Part shown: positions 17,980-26,377 of the stretch, piece by piece
Layout: every line of letters starts with the position of its first letter
Numbering within the stretch: the first letter of the stretch is position 1
Assembly: GCA_027013145.1 (NCBI GenBank)
Contig: JALUXX010000021.1
Coordinates: 1 to 64,000, forward strand
From: Gammaproteobacteria bacterium
GTDB lineage: Bacteria > Pseudomonadota > Gammaproteobacteria > 21-64-14
Direction: 5' to 3'
Length of the DNA stretch: 64,000 bases
Translations under genes and position numbers: made by a program
The notes under the pieces: generated by a model
Seen by the model: the letters and a program-made list of their open reading frames with translations, nothing else
Databases searched by the model: none
Told to the model about the DNA's origin: nothing

Positions 17980-19187
17980 CTGTCGCGTTGACAACGGTAG
18001 AGCTGGGCGACGTTGCAGTATTTGTTCGGGGAATCACCTTCAAGCCAGACGACGTGGTTCCAGTTGGCACCCCTGGCTGCGCGGCTTGCATGCGGACAAA
18101 GAACGTGCAGGCGGAACTCGACCTATCCGATGTATGGGGCGTTCCGGAGCGACTTGTTAAACGTGACGACCAATACCTAGTTCCGGGCGACATACTCGTG
18201 TCCAGCGCAAACAGTTGGAACTTAGTCGGCAAGTGCTGCTGGGTACCGAGGCTACCCTGGCGTTCGACGTTCGGAGGGTTCATTTCCGTGCTGCGCCCAA
18301 ATCCCGCCAAGGTCCATCCGCGATATCTGTTCCGCTGGTTCGCATCGGACTGCACCCAAGCCACCGTGCGGAACTTCGGTCAGCAGACAACCAATATCTC
18401 GAATCTGAACGTTGATCGCTGCTTGAAGCTGAAGCTTCGCCTCCCACCTTTCCCCGAGCAGCGGCGGATTGCGGCGATCCTGGACAAGGCGGACGCGCTG
18501 CGGGCCAAGCGCCGCGCCGCGCTCCAGAAGCTCGACGAGCTGACCCAATCCATCTTCCTCGACATGTTCGGCGACCCCGCCACGAACCCGAAGGGGTGGC
18601 CGGTGAAGGCCTTGAAGAACTGCGTCGCGAGGGTTCAGATAGGGCCGTTCGGGTCTCTACTGCATCAGGAAGACTACGTTAGTGGCGGGGTTCCCCTCGT
18701 GAATCCAAAGCACATTCAGAGTGGCGTCATTGAAATTGACGCAGACGAAACCGTTACGCCGGAGAAGTTTGAGGAGCTTGGCGTCTATCGTCTGGCGCCG
18801 GGCGATGTCGTAATGGGACGTCGCGGCGAAATGGGCCGTTGCGCGATTGTTGACGCCGCGAGTTGCCCGTTGCTGTGTGGCACCGGTTCGCTGTTCCTCC
18901 GTCCGGACAACACGCAAACGACAAGCATTTTCTTGCGCGCGATGCTTTCTAGTGAAGCGATCAAGTCGAGACTGGATCGACTGTCATTGGGCCAGACGCT
19001 ACCCAATCTGAACTCTCGCATCGTTGAGGGTCTTGAGATTCCGTTGCCGCCGGTGACTGTCCAACGCGAATTCGCCGATCACGTTATGGCAAGCAAGGCG
19101 CTTGGAGCTATTCAGCAGAGTTCGGAGACTTGGCTCGACGCGCTCTTCGCCTCCCTCCAGCACCGCGCCTTCCGGGGAGAGCTGTAG
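17976..19187 (+). CDS. hsdS: Type I restriction specificity subunit HsdS
   Basis: HsdS recognises the bipartite DNA target. Two target-recognition domains are visible, about residues 1-150 and 205-365. Each is followed by a conserved helical spacer: the first with PPFPEQRRIAAILDKADALRAKRR near residue 155 and the second with LPPVTVQREFADHV near 365. The TRDs are much more A+T-rich than the flanking spacers and hsdM, the usual mark of TRD exchange. The 403 aa length is typical. The ATG at 17976 overlaps the hsdM stop. The target sequence cannot be deduced from the protein. Confidence 0.93.
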   Translation: MTVALTTVELGDVAVFVRGITFKPDDVVPVGTPGCAACMRTKNVQAELDLSDVWGVPERLVKRDDQYLVPGDILVSSANSWNLVGKCCWVPRLPWRSTFGGFISVLRPNPAKVHPRYLFRWFASDCTQATVRNFGQQTTNISNLNVDRCLKLKLRLPPFPEQRRIAAILDKADALRAKRRAALQKLDELTQSIFLDMFGDPATNPKGWPVKALKNCVARVQIGPFGSLLHQEDYVSGGVPLVNPKHIQSGVIEIDADETVTPEKFEELGVYRLAPGDVVMGRRGEMGRCAIVDAASCPLLCGTGSLFLRPDNTQTTSIFLRAMLSSEAIKSRLDRLSLGQTLPNLNSRIVEGLEIPLPPVTVQREFADHVMASKALGAIQQSSETWLDALFASLQHRAFRGEL

Positions 19188-19189
19188 CC

Positions 19190-20407
19190 ATGCGCGGCGC
19201 TCCCTTCGGCGTCTGGCCGCGGACGTGGCGACGCGTCCACCGATCGGCCCGCCGGCTCCGCCCCGCGCTCGCCACCACTCCGGCCGAAGCCTCGGCCGTG
19301 GCGCTGCTGGGGCCCCGCCAGGTGGGCAAGACCACGCTCGCGCTGGAGGTGGCCCGGACGCGGCCGTCGGTCTATCTCGACCTGGAATCCGAGGCCGACC
19401 GCGCTAAGCTCGCCGAGCCCGAGCTGTATCTGGCGCAGCACGCGGACAAGCTCGTCATCCTCGACGAGATCCAGCGCACGCCGGGACTGTTCCGCCCGCT
19501 GCGCGGGCTGATCGACGCCGGCCGCCGGCGCCGGCAGGGCAAGGGCCGCTTCCTGGTGCTGGGCCCGGCGTCCATCGATCTGCTCAAGCAGTCGAGCGAG
19601 TCGCTCGCCGGCCGCATCCGCTACCTGGAGCTGGGCCCCTTCGATGCCGGCGAGGTGGGTCGGGAGCGGCTGGACGCCCTGTGGCTGCGCGGCGGTTTTC
19701 CCGAGAGCCTGCTCGCCGATTCGGACGCGGCGAGCCTGCGCTGGCGGCTGGATTTCATCCGCACCTATCTGGAGCGCGACATCCCGCAGCTCGGCCCGCG
19801 CATCCCGGCGGAGACGCTGCGCCGGCTGTGGACCATGCTCGCGCATCAGCAGGGCGGCCTGCTCAATGCCGCGGCGCTCGCCCGCTCGCTGGCCGTGGAC
19901 GGAAAGACGGTGGCTTCGTATCTCGACCTGCTGGCGGACCTGCTGCTGGTGCGCCGCCTCACACCGTGGCACGGTAATGTGAAGAAGCGGCTGGTGAAAT
20001 CACCCAAGGTGTATGTGCGCGACAGCGGGCTGGTGCACGCGCTGCTGGGGATCGGCGATCAGGAGGCGCTGCTCGCGCACCCCATCGCCGGCGCAAGCTG
20101 GGAAGGGATGGCGATCGAATCCCTGATTGCCGCCGCCCCGGAAGGGACGGAGGCCCATTTTTTCCGCAGCGCGGCCGGGGCGGAGATCGACCTTTTGCTC
20201 ACGCGCCCCGGTGAGCGCAGACCCTGGGCGATCGAGATCAAGCGGGGGCTCGCGCCGAAGATCGAGCGCGGCTTCCATCTGGCCTGCGAGACGGTCGGGC
20301 CGGCGTACCGGCGCGTGGTGTACTCCGGCACGGAACGTTTCCCGCTCGCCGAGGGTGTCGAAGCCGTTTCGCTGCCCGAGCTGTGCGAGGAGATCGGCGC
20401 GCGATGA
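19190..20407 (+). CDS. AAA ATPase with DUF4143 domain, embedded in the restriction operon
   Basis: A 405 aa ATPase of the AAA_14/DUF4143 type. Walker A GPRQVGKTT lies near residue 43 and Walker B KLVILDEIQ near residue 88. A winged-helix region is in the middle (LLNAAALARSLAVDGKTVASY) and the C-terminal DUF4143 portion has the GASWEGMAIESL and ADFFRSAAGAEIDLLL-like motif (here EAHFFRSAAGAEIDLLL), a restriction-endonuclease-like fold in some members. The ATG at 19190 is two bases after the hsdS stop, and its own stop overlaps the hsdR start, so it is co-translated with the type I genes. Such ATPases are not standard type I subunits. It may assist or guard the system, or be an independent passenger. 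Confidence 0.88.
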   Translation: MRGAPFGVWPRTWRRVHRSARRLRPALATTPAEASAVALLGPRQVGKTTLALEVARTRPSVYLDLESEADRAKLAEPELYLAQHADKLVILDEIQRTPGLFRPLRGLIDAGRRRRQGKGRFLVLGPASIDLLKQSSESLAGRIRYLELGPFDAGEVGRERLDALWLRGGFPESLLADSDAASLRWRLDFIRTYLERDIPQLGPRIPAETLRRLWTMLAHQQGGLLNAAALARSLAVDGKTVASYLDLLADLLLVRRLTPWHGNVKKRLVKSPKVYVRDSGLVHALLGIGDQEALLAHPIAGASWEGMAIESLIAAAPEGTEAHFFRSAAGAEIDLLLTRPGERRPWAIEIKRGLAPKIERGFHLACETVGPAYRRVVYSGTERFPLAEGVEAVSLPELCEEIGAR

Positions 20408-23400
20408 GCCAGTTCGCCTTCCTCCAGCGCGAATGGCCGGCCGTCTTCGAGGCGGCCGCGAAGGCGGAAGCCGCGGTGCGCGCCGACCCGCGCACGGCCT
20501 GCTTCTACGCGCGGCGGACGTTGGAGCTGGCGGTGCATTGGGCCTACAAACACGACGCGGCGCTTAGGCTCCCCTACCAGGACAACCTCTCTGCCTTGAT
20601 TCACGAGCCGAGCTTCAAACGGACGGCGGGCGAGGCGGTGTTCAACAAGGCCCGGGTTATCAACACGCTGGGCAACCGCGCGGTGCACAGCCATCGCGCC
20701 GTGCCGGAATCGGACGCCTTGGCGGCGGTGCGCGAGTTGTTCCACGTGGCCTACTGGTTCGCGCGCACTTACGGGCGGGTGGGACGGCCGGCGCCGGGTC
20801 TGCGCTTCGATCCGGCCGCGCTGCCGAGGCCCGCGGCGGTGGCTCAACAGACTGCAGAGCAACTGCGCACGCTGGAGGAAGGGCTTCGGGAACGCGACGA
20901 GAAGCTCGCGGCCGTGCTCGCGGACAAGGACGCGCTCGACGAGGAGCTGAAGCGCCTGCGCGCCGAGGTGGCCAAGGCCAAGCAGGCCGCCGCCGCACAG
21001 CCGGACACGCACGACTATTCCGAAGCCGAGACCCGCGACACCTTCATCGACCTGCTGCTGAAGGAGGCCGGCTGGCCGCTCGACCAGACCCGCGACCGGG
21101 AGTTCGAGGTCAGCGGGATGCCCAATGAGCAGGGCAAGGGGTTCGTGGACTACGTCCTGTGGGGCGACGACGGCAAGCCGCTCGGACTGGTGGAAGCGAA
21201 GCGCACGCGGCGCGATGCGCGTGTGGGGCAGCAGCAGGCCAAGCTCTATGCCGATTGCCTGGAGCGGCAGTTCGGCCGGCGGCCGGTGATCTTCTACTCG
21301 AACGGCTACGAGCATTGGATCTGGGACGACGCGCGCTATCCGCCGCGCCAAGTGCAGGGTTTCTACAAGAAGGCGGAGCTGGAGCTGTTGATTCAGCGCC
21401 GCACCACGCGGCGGCCGTTGGCCGAGGAGGCAATCAACGCCGAGATCGCCGAGCGTCATTATCAGACCCGCGCCATCCGCCGCATCGCGGAGGCCTTCGA
21501 GCGCGACCACGACCGCAAGGCGCTGCTCGTCATGGCCACCGGTGCCGGCAAGACGCGCACGGTGATCGCGCTCGCCGACCTGCTGATGCGCTGCAACTGG
21601 GTGAAGCGCGTGCTGTTTCTGGCCGACCGCGTGGCGCTGGTCAATCAGGCGGTGAACGCCTTCAAGCGTCACCTACCCGACGCCTCGCCGGTGAACCTGG
21701 TGACCGAGAAGGAGGCGGAAGGGCGCGTCTTCGTCTCGACCTACCCGACGATGATGGGTCTCATCGACGAATCCCGCGATGGGCAGCGGCGCTTCGGGGT
21801 CGGGCACTTCGACCTCGTGGTCATCGACGAGGCGCATCGTTCGGTGTTTCAGAAGTACCGCGCCATCTTCGACTACTTCGACTCGCTGCTGGTCGGGCTC
21901 ACCGCCACACCCAAGGACGAGGTGGACCGCAACACCTACAGCCTGTTCGATCTGGAAAACGGCGTGCCCACCGATGCCTATGGGCTCGATGAGGCGGTAC
22001 GCGACGGCTTCCTCGTGCCGCCGAAGGCCGTTTCGGTGCCGCTCAAGTTTCAGCGCGAAGGCATCCGCTACGACGACCTGTCCGAGGAAGAAAAGGACCA
22101 GTGGGACGCCCTGGAGTGGGATCAGGACGGGCAGGCACCCGACCGCGTCGAGGCCGAAGCGGTCAACAAGTGGCTGTTCAACAAGGACACGGTGGACAAG
22201 GTGCTGGAACACCTGATGACGCGCGGCCTCAAGGTCGCGGGTGGAGACCGGCTGGGGAAAACCATTATCTTCGCCAAGAACCAGGCCCACGCCGAGTTCA
22301 TTGCCGAGCGCTTCAACGCCAACTACCCGCACTACAAAGGCGCGTTCGCACGGGTCATCACTTTCAAGACCGAATACGCCCAGAGCCTGATCGCCGACTT
22401 CTCGAATAAGGAGAAGGACCCGCACGTTGCGATCTCGGTGGATATGCTCGACACCGGGATCGACATCCCTGAGGTGGTCAACCTGGTCTTCTTCAAGCTG
22501 GTGCGCTCGAAGACCAAGTTCTGGCAGATGCTCGGCCGAGGCACCCGCCTGTGTCCGGACCTGTTCGGACCGGGGCAGGACAAGACGTGTTTCTTCGTGT
22601 TCGACTACTGCGGAAATCTGGAGTATTTCAGCCAGGAAATACCGGCGACCGAAGGTGCGATCGCGGATTCGCTCGGCAAGCGGCTGTTCAAAGCCCGGCT
22701 GGCGTTGATCGCGGAGTTGGACAAGAAGCTCGTCGACGCCGAACACGATGAGACGCGCGAAGCACTGGCGCCGCCCCATGGGCACCCGACCACGGATGCT
22801 GAAGTGCGCGCCCAGATCGCGGCGATGTTGCAAGGGGAAGTGGCTGCCATGAATCTCGACAACTTTGTGGTAAGGCCACATCGCCGCCTTGTCGAGAAAT
22901 TCTCTAAGCCGGAAACGTGGACCTCGCTCTCTCCTGAGGCCCTGGCCGACCTGTTGAACGAGGTCGCCGGACTGCCGGCGGAAGTCGGCCCGGAGAAGGA
23001 GGAGGCGAAACGTTTCGATCTTCTGATCCTGAAACTGCAACTGGCTCTGCTGCACGCGGAAGGAGGTTATGTCCGACTCCGGGAACGCGTGGTGCAGATC
23101 GCCGGGCTTCTGGAGGAGAAGTCGTCCATTCCGATGGTGCAGGCGCAGATGAAACTGATCCAGGATGTCCAGACCGAGGCGTGGTGGCAGGACGTCACCG
23201 TTGCGATGCTGGAGCACATGCGCCGGCGGCTGCGCGATCTGGTTTATCTGCTGGACAAGCGCCAGCGGAAAACGGTGTACACGGATTTCGAGGATGTGAT
23301 GGGGCCGGAGTCCGAGGTTGACCTGCCGGGCGTCGGGACGGGAACCGATTTCGAGAAGTTTCGCGCTAAGGCGCGAGCCTTTCTGCGGCAGCACCTGGAC

Positions 23401-23820
23401 CACGTCGCCATCCACAAGCTGCGTACCAACAAGCCGCTCACGCGGAACGATCTGGCCGCGCTGGAGCGCATGCTCAGCGAGAGCGGCCTGGGCGACCCGG
23501 ATAAACTCCGGCGCATTGCCGAGGCATCGCAGGGCCTGGGTCTCTTCGTGCGGTCGCTGGTCGGGATGGATCGCGGCGCAGCGAAAGAGGCGATGGCGGG
23601 CTTCCTGGAGGGCAGGACTCTTTCTGCAAATCAGATTGAGTTCATCAATCTTATCGTGGACCACCTAACCGAACACGGAGTCATCGAACCCGGCAGGCTG
23701 TACGAATCTCCCTTTACAGATCTTACGCCAACGGGGCCGGAAGCACTCTTCACGCAATCGGAACTCGACGAGCTGATCCGCTCCTTGGAAACCGTAAAAT
23801 CCACGGCGGTGGCGGCGTGA
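20404..23820 (+). CDS. hsdR: Type I restriction endonuclease/translocase subunit HsdR
   Basis: HsdR translocates and cuts unmodified DNA. Order of domains in 1138 aa: an N-terminal DUF4145-like helical domain (residues 1-125), a coiled coil (about 155-200), and a PD-(D/E)xK nuclease with Asp near 248 (FVDYVLWGDD) and GLVEAKRT near 264. A superfamily 2 helicase follows, with Walker A MATGAGKTRT near 377, DEAH (VIDEAHRS) near 472, GLTATP, and motif VI QMLGRGTR near 712. An EcoEI-type C-terminal domain ends the protein. All catalytic motifs are intact. The ATG at 20404 overlaps the stop of the DUF4143 ATPase. Confidence 0.95.
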   Translation: MSQFAFLQREWPAVFEAAAKAEAAVRADPRTACFYARRTLELAVHWAYKHDAALRLPYQDNLSALIHEPSFKRTAGEAVFNKARVINTLGNRAVHSHRAVPESDALAAVRELFHVAYWFARTYGRVGRPAPGLRFDPAALPRPAAVAQQTAEQLRTLEEGLRERDEKLAAVLADKDALDEELKRLRAEVAKAKQAAAAQPDTHDYSEAETRDTFIDLLLKEAGWPLDQTRDREFEVSGMPNEQGKGFVDYVLWGDDGKPLGLVEAKRTRRDARVGQQQAKLYADCLERQFGRRPVIFYSNGYEHWIWDDARYPPRQVQGFYKKAELELLIQRRTTRRPLAEEAINAEIAERHYQTRAIRRIAEAFERDHDRKALLVMATGAGKTRTVIALADLLMRCNWVKRVLFLADRVALVNQAVNAFKRHLPDASPVNLVTEKEAEGRVFVSTYPTMMGLIDESRDGQRRFGVGHFDLVVIDEAHRSVFQKYRAIFDYFDSLLVGLTATPKDEVDRNTYSLFDLENGVPTDAYGLDEAVRDGFLVPPKAVSVPLKFQREGIRYDDLSEEEKDQWDALEWDQDGQAPDRVEAEAVNKWLFNKDTVDKVLEHLMTRGLKVAGGDRLGKTIIFAKNQAHAEFIAERFNANYPHYKGAFARVITFKTEYAQSLIADFSNKEKDPHVAISVDMLDTGIDIPEVVNLVFFKLVRSKTKFWQMLGRGTRLCPDLFGPGQDKTCFFVFDYCGNLEYFSQEIPATEGAIADSLGKRLFKARLALIAELDKKLVDAEHDETREALAPPHGHPTTDAEVRAQIAAMLQGEVAAMNLDNFVVRPHRRLVEKFSKPETWTSLSPEALADLLNEVAGLPAEVGPEKEEAKRFDLLILKLQLALLHAEGGYVRLRERVVQIAGLLEEKSSIPMVQAQMKLIQDVQTEAWWQDVTVAMLEHMRRRLRDLVYLLDKRQRKTVYTDFEDVMGPESEVDLPGVGTGTDFEKFRAKARAFLRQHLDHVAIHKLRTNKPLTRNDLAALERMLSESGLGDPDKLRRIAEASQGLGLFVRSLVGMDRGAAKEAMAGFLEGRTLSANQIEFINLIVDHLTEHGVIEPGRLYESPFTDLTPTGPEALFTQSELDELIRSLETVKSTAVAA

Positions 23821-23836
23821 GGTACTCCGAGAGGGA

Positions 23837-23850
23837 GACAGATTTATTTG
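23837..23850. repeat. Half copy of a 15-bp palindrome arm
   Basis: GACAGATTTATTTG occurs here, 16 bases after the hsdR stop. It recurs as both arms of the perfect palindrome at 24968-25000. Sequences of this kind (GGGGACAGATTTATTT-like) are familiar as scattered short repeats in proteobacteria, often tied to REP-associated transposases. It may mark an old small insertion around the nuclease-like gene. Confidence 0.55.
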
Positions 23851-23997
23851 GGTTCTTCGTCCTCGCCTCCTACGCGAGCTCGAACCGAATCGGTTGCGTA
23901 TTCTGCCTTCAGGTTAATCTCTCGCAATGACGCGCGCGATCATGACGTCGCTGGATACCCGCCAGAGGAAGATTTTCATCAGAATCGGGACACAAGC

Positions 23998-24537
23998 ATG
24001 GCGCTACTAGCGGAAGAATTGGTCGAAGAGTGGCTGAATCGACAGGGCTATTTCACGATCCGTGGTGTAAAAATCGGTGTAGATGAAATTGATATCCTCG
24101 CCACAAGATTTACTGCTGACCGAATTGAATATCGCCATCTGGAAGTTCAGGCATCTATGCGGCCCGTCAGTTACATTTCAAGGGTTCCGAAGGAAGCGCA
24201 GAAGAAAGGAAGGGCCGCAAACAGCGCGAAAAGGACAAAGGAGGAGTTGGAAGTTGGGGTAAAGGAGTGGGTCGAAAAGAAATACAAAAAACCTCGAAAA
24301 GTCCAACTCATCAAGTCCCTCGCGCCGGCAACATGGTCTTCTGAATTGGTTATAAACAATGTCAAATCGCAAGAAGAAATAGCCCTCATCGAACGCTACG
24401 GCATCAGGATCATTCGGCTACCCGAAATCTTGGATGCGTTGAAGCGGCAACGGTTCGTTGTTCAGAGTGCTGCCGGCGCCGATTTCGTCGATTTGGTAAA
24501 TATGGGGGCGGGTGAAATCGGAAAACAGTCAAAATAG
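23998..24537 (+). CDS. Small PD-(D/E)xK-like protein, function unknown
   Basis: A 179 aa protein starting EELVEEWLNRQGYFTIRG, then VDEIDILATRF and YRHLEVQAS near residues 25-52. The spacing of G-x-D-E-I-D-I-L-A and E-V-Q resembles the PD-(D/E)xK nuclease core (E-x-Q variant) of Mrr- and HJC-like enzymes, but this is a motif-level guess. The ATG at 23998 is used; an upstream GTG would add unlike residues. It has markedly low G+C. It lies between hsdR and attR, so it is the last gene of the element and possibly an accessory nuclease or immunity gene. Basic middle region, Lys-rich. Confidence 0.62.
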   Translation: MALLAEELVEEWLNRQGYFTIRGVKIGVDEIDILATRFTADRIEYRHLEVQASMRPVSYISRVPKEAQKKGRAANSAKRTKEELEVGVKEWVEKKYKKPRKVQLIKSLAPATWSSELVINNVKSQEEIALIERYGIRIIRLPEILDALKRQRFVVQSAAGADFVDLVNMGAGEIGKQSK

Positions 24538-24776
24538 ATTTCCGGCGACCACTTCCCTCACGGCACCTGTAGCCGCTCCATAGATTCGCGGCTTTTCGCG
24601 ATGGCCTACGGCGCCGCGACGGGGGTCGGCTCGACGTGGAACCCCAAGGATTGCGTGACGGAAACGTGACCAATCGACGTCATCCGGGGTCATTTTCGGT
24701 CGGCTCCTGTCGTGTTTGCGCGGGGCAGGAGCGTGTAACTGTTTGATCGGATTACTCGTAAGTTACTGTTTTCACT

Positions 24777-24830
24777 CTCATAATGCTGAGGTCGGTGGTT
24801 CAAGTCCACCCGTAGCCACCAACCTATCCA
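24777..24830. repeat. attR: second copy of the 54-bp tRNA-Met repeat
   Basis: It is identical to 10387-10440 and reproduces the tRNA-Met gene from the anticodon loop to nine bases past the CCA. The bases upstream do not form the 5' half of a tRNA, so this is not a functional tRNA. It marks the distal end of the integrated element. Similarity continues weakly for 20 bases into the right flank. Confidence 0.92.
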
Positions 24831-24967
24831 ACGGATTTTACGGCCGTTTCGCGAGATCTTCCGCCGGGGACCGGTCCGCGCGCAGCGGTTTGGCGTGACG
24901 GATTCGTGTCGCATCCCGCGCGGGGCCGTTGCACCTTTCCGTTCGCGCCTCCGGCGTGCCCGGTCCT

Positions 24968-25000
24968 GACAGATTTATTTGACTCTCAAATAAATCTGTC
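24968..25000. repeat. Perfect palindrome, 15-bp arms
   Basis: GACAGATTTATTTGA at 24968-24982 pairs with the complementary arm at 24986-25000 around the loop CTC. It lies 137 bases outside attR, and one arm recurs after hsdR (23837). As RNA it would be a strong hairpin, but no gene ends close enough to make it an obvious terminator. A decayed REP/RAYT-type repeat is the likelier origin. Confidence 0.75.
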
Positions 25001-25458
25001 CCCGTTGAGCGTCTCAATCCGCGAAAAGCTGACGCAGCTCGAATTCTATGGCCTGGGCGATCTTGACGAGATCGATTCCGGTTTGAGCTTGGAACCGGCT
25101 ATACGCATACGGAATCTTGAAGGCGGATGGCCTCTTTGGTTGGACCTTGTCCGGTTCTGTCAGGCGACCGACACGCCGATGGAGACTTTCACACAAGACC
25201 TCGATTTCTCGCCGCTGGATACCTGAGTCCGGTCCAACGACATCGCGGGTTGGCCTTTCGGGTTGGGCGCGTCCGGCGTAAGCGCCGGACCGGACTCTCA
25301 TAAACCGAACCCCGGTGCCGTGGGGTTTCGGCCAGACGGTGATGAGGCCGCCCTGCTTGAAGGACACCGCGATTATTTGCGTGAGCGCGCGGCATGGGCC
25401 CGTTCATTTCTGGTGTGAGGCGTCCAGGCGGGCCTCTTGAGCTATATGATAGCTGTCA

Positions 25459-25549
25459 GAATTCCCGAAAAGTGAGAATTTTCAGCATTTCTTTGTATCT
25501 ATCGTTTAGGTATATTGTAGTGTGAAAAATTCCGGCTTTTCGTGAATTT
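25459..25549. promoter_or_regulatory. Inverted repeat operator upstream of the AbiE pair
   Basis: Two 24-base arms, 25459-25482 and 25526-25549, are inverted copies with about 19 matching positions (core CCGAAAAG / CTTTTCGTG) and are 43 bases apart. The A+T-rich sequence between them holds candidate -10 boxes (TATATT near 25511, TATGAT near 25549). AbiEi antitoxins are known to repress their own operon by binding paired inverted repeats, so this is the expected autoregulatory site. The first gene starts 19 bases after the second arm. Confidence 0.72.
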
Positions 25550-25567
25550 ATGATATTCTGATGTACC

Positions 25568-26377
25568 ATGAGCGATTCGGACCTGCCACGAGGAAGAGCC
25601 CGCCTTGCCGCCGTCATCCAGGCGGCGGGCGATGTCGTGCACATCGATGATGTTACACAAGTGCTTGATATGACTCGAGCTCTTGCGGCGAAGCTGCTGT
25701 CGCGCTGGGCCGATCAGGGCTGGCTCAGGCGGGTTGGCACCGGGGCCTATGTGCCGGTGCAGCTCGATCTGCTCGCGGCGGAGCAGGTCGTGCAGGACCC
25801 GTGGATACTTGTGCCGGTCCTGTTTGCACCTGCCTATATCGGCGGACGCACCGCCGCCGAGCACTGGGACCTGACCGAGCAGATATTCCGCGACATCGTC
25901 GTCTTCACCGCCCGGCCTGTCCGCGAAAAGACGGTCGAGCGCCAGGGCGCTGTTTTTACGCTGAAGCATATCCGCGATGAGCTGATCTTCGGTACGAAGA
26001 CGGTCTGGCGCGGGCAGACCCGCATTGCCGTGTCCGACGTGCATCGCACGATCGTCGATATGCTCGACGATCCCGCGGTGGGCGGCGGCATCCAGCATGT
26101 AGATGATTGCTTCGCGCAGTATCTCAAGCGCAGCGACCGTGATCCGGAGAAGTTGGTGGAGTATGCCGTGCGTCACGGCAACGGCGCGATCTTCAAGCGG
26201 CTCGGTTTTCTGGCAGAACGGCATCCTGAAGGGCAGGTGCTAGTCGAGGCGGCGAGGTCTCGTCTGACTAAAGGGCATGCCAAGCTCGATCCTTCGCTTT
26301 CCTGCGACCGGCTTGTCACGCGCTGGCGGTTGCGGGTGCCGCCAAGTTGGCTGAAAGGCGGTTCCCATGATCGGTAA
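25568..26377 (+). CDS. abiEi: AbiEi-type antitoxin/transcriptional repressor
   Basis: AbiEi is the antitoxin of a type IV toxin-antitoxin system that doubles as a phage-abortive-infection module. The 269 aa protein has an N-terminal winged helix (residues 10-60, DVTQVLDMTRALAAKLLSRW then GTGAYVP), followed by the AbiEi_4-like C-terminal domain with GGRTAAEHWDLTEQ near residue 95 and SDVHRTIVDMLDDP near 158. ATG start at 25568. Its last 11 bases overlap the toxin gene. Inverted repeats upstream fit negative autoregulation. It lies outside the tRNA-Met element, 740 bases past attR, in a separate accessory patch. Confidence 0.88.
   Translation: MSDSDLPRGRARLAAVIQAAGDVVHIDDVTQVLDMTRALAAKLLSRWADQGWLRRVGTGAYVPVQLDLLAAEQVVQDPWILVPVLFAPAYIGGRTAAEHWDLTEQIFRDIVVFTARPVREKTVERQGAVFTLKHIRDELIFGTKTVWRGQTRIAVSDVHRTIVDMLDDPAVGGGIQHVDDCFAQYLKRSDRDPEKLVEYAVRHGNGAIFKRLGFLAERHPEGQVLVEAARSRLTKGHAKLDPSLSCDRLVTRWRLRVPPSWLKGGSHDR

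Larger units (their letters stand above)
10387..24830. mobile_element. Integrated element in tRNA-Met (island or phage satellite, about 14.4 kb)
   Basis: The element is delimited by the 54-bp attL/attR repeats and carries a tyrosine integrase at the tRNA end. Next come an AlpA/excisionase-like regulator, an unrecognised gene preceded by strong hairpins, and an ORF-poor structured region. Its defence cargo is HNH, HEPN, type I restriction and a nuclease-like gene. Several cargo genes (14785-16300 and 23998-24537) are visibly richer in A+T than the chromosome, a sign of transfer. No capsid, tail or conjugation genes are present. It is therefore not a complete prophage or ICE; a P4- or PICI-like satellite or a simple genomic island fits better. 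Confidence 0.85.
24538..25567. other. About 1 kb without a clear gene, contains attR and a palindrome
   Basis: This stretch holds the right attachment site (24777-24830), the 33-base palindrome at 24968-25000 and, at its right end, the AbiE promoter region. Two opposed open frames (about 25010-25226 plus strand and 25014-25367 minus strand) overlap each other. The plus-strand one reads a small acidic peptide with SIREKLTQLEFYGLGDLDE. Neither has a recognisable family or ribosome site, so I do not call them genes. Confidence 0.5.

Noticed and set aside
10464-24776. A complete prophage
   Set aside because: No terminase, portal, capsid, tail or lysis gene is seen. The content is integrase plus defence cargo.
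24777-24853. A second tRNA-Met gene
   Set aside because: Only the 3' part is present. The 5' half needed for the D-arm and acceptor strand is missing, so it is an attachment-site duplicate.
25014-25367. Overlapping small frames on both strands after attR
   Set aside because: They overlap each other and lack motifs and ribosome sites. There is no ground to choose either.
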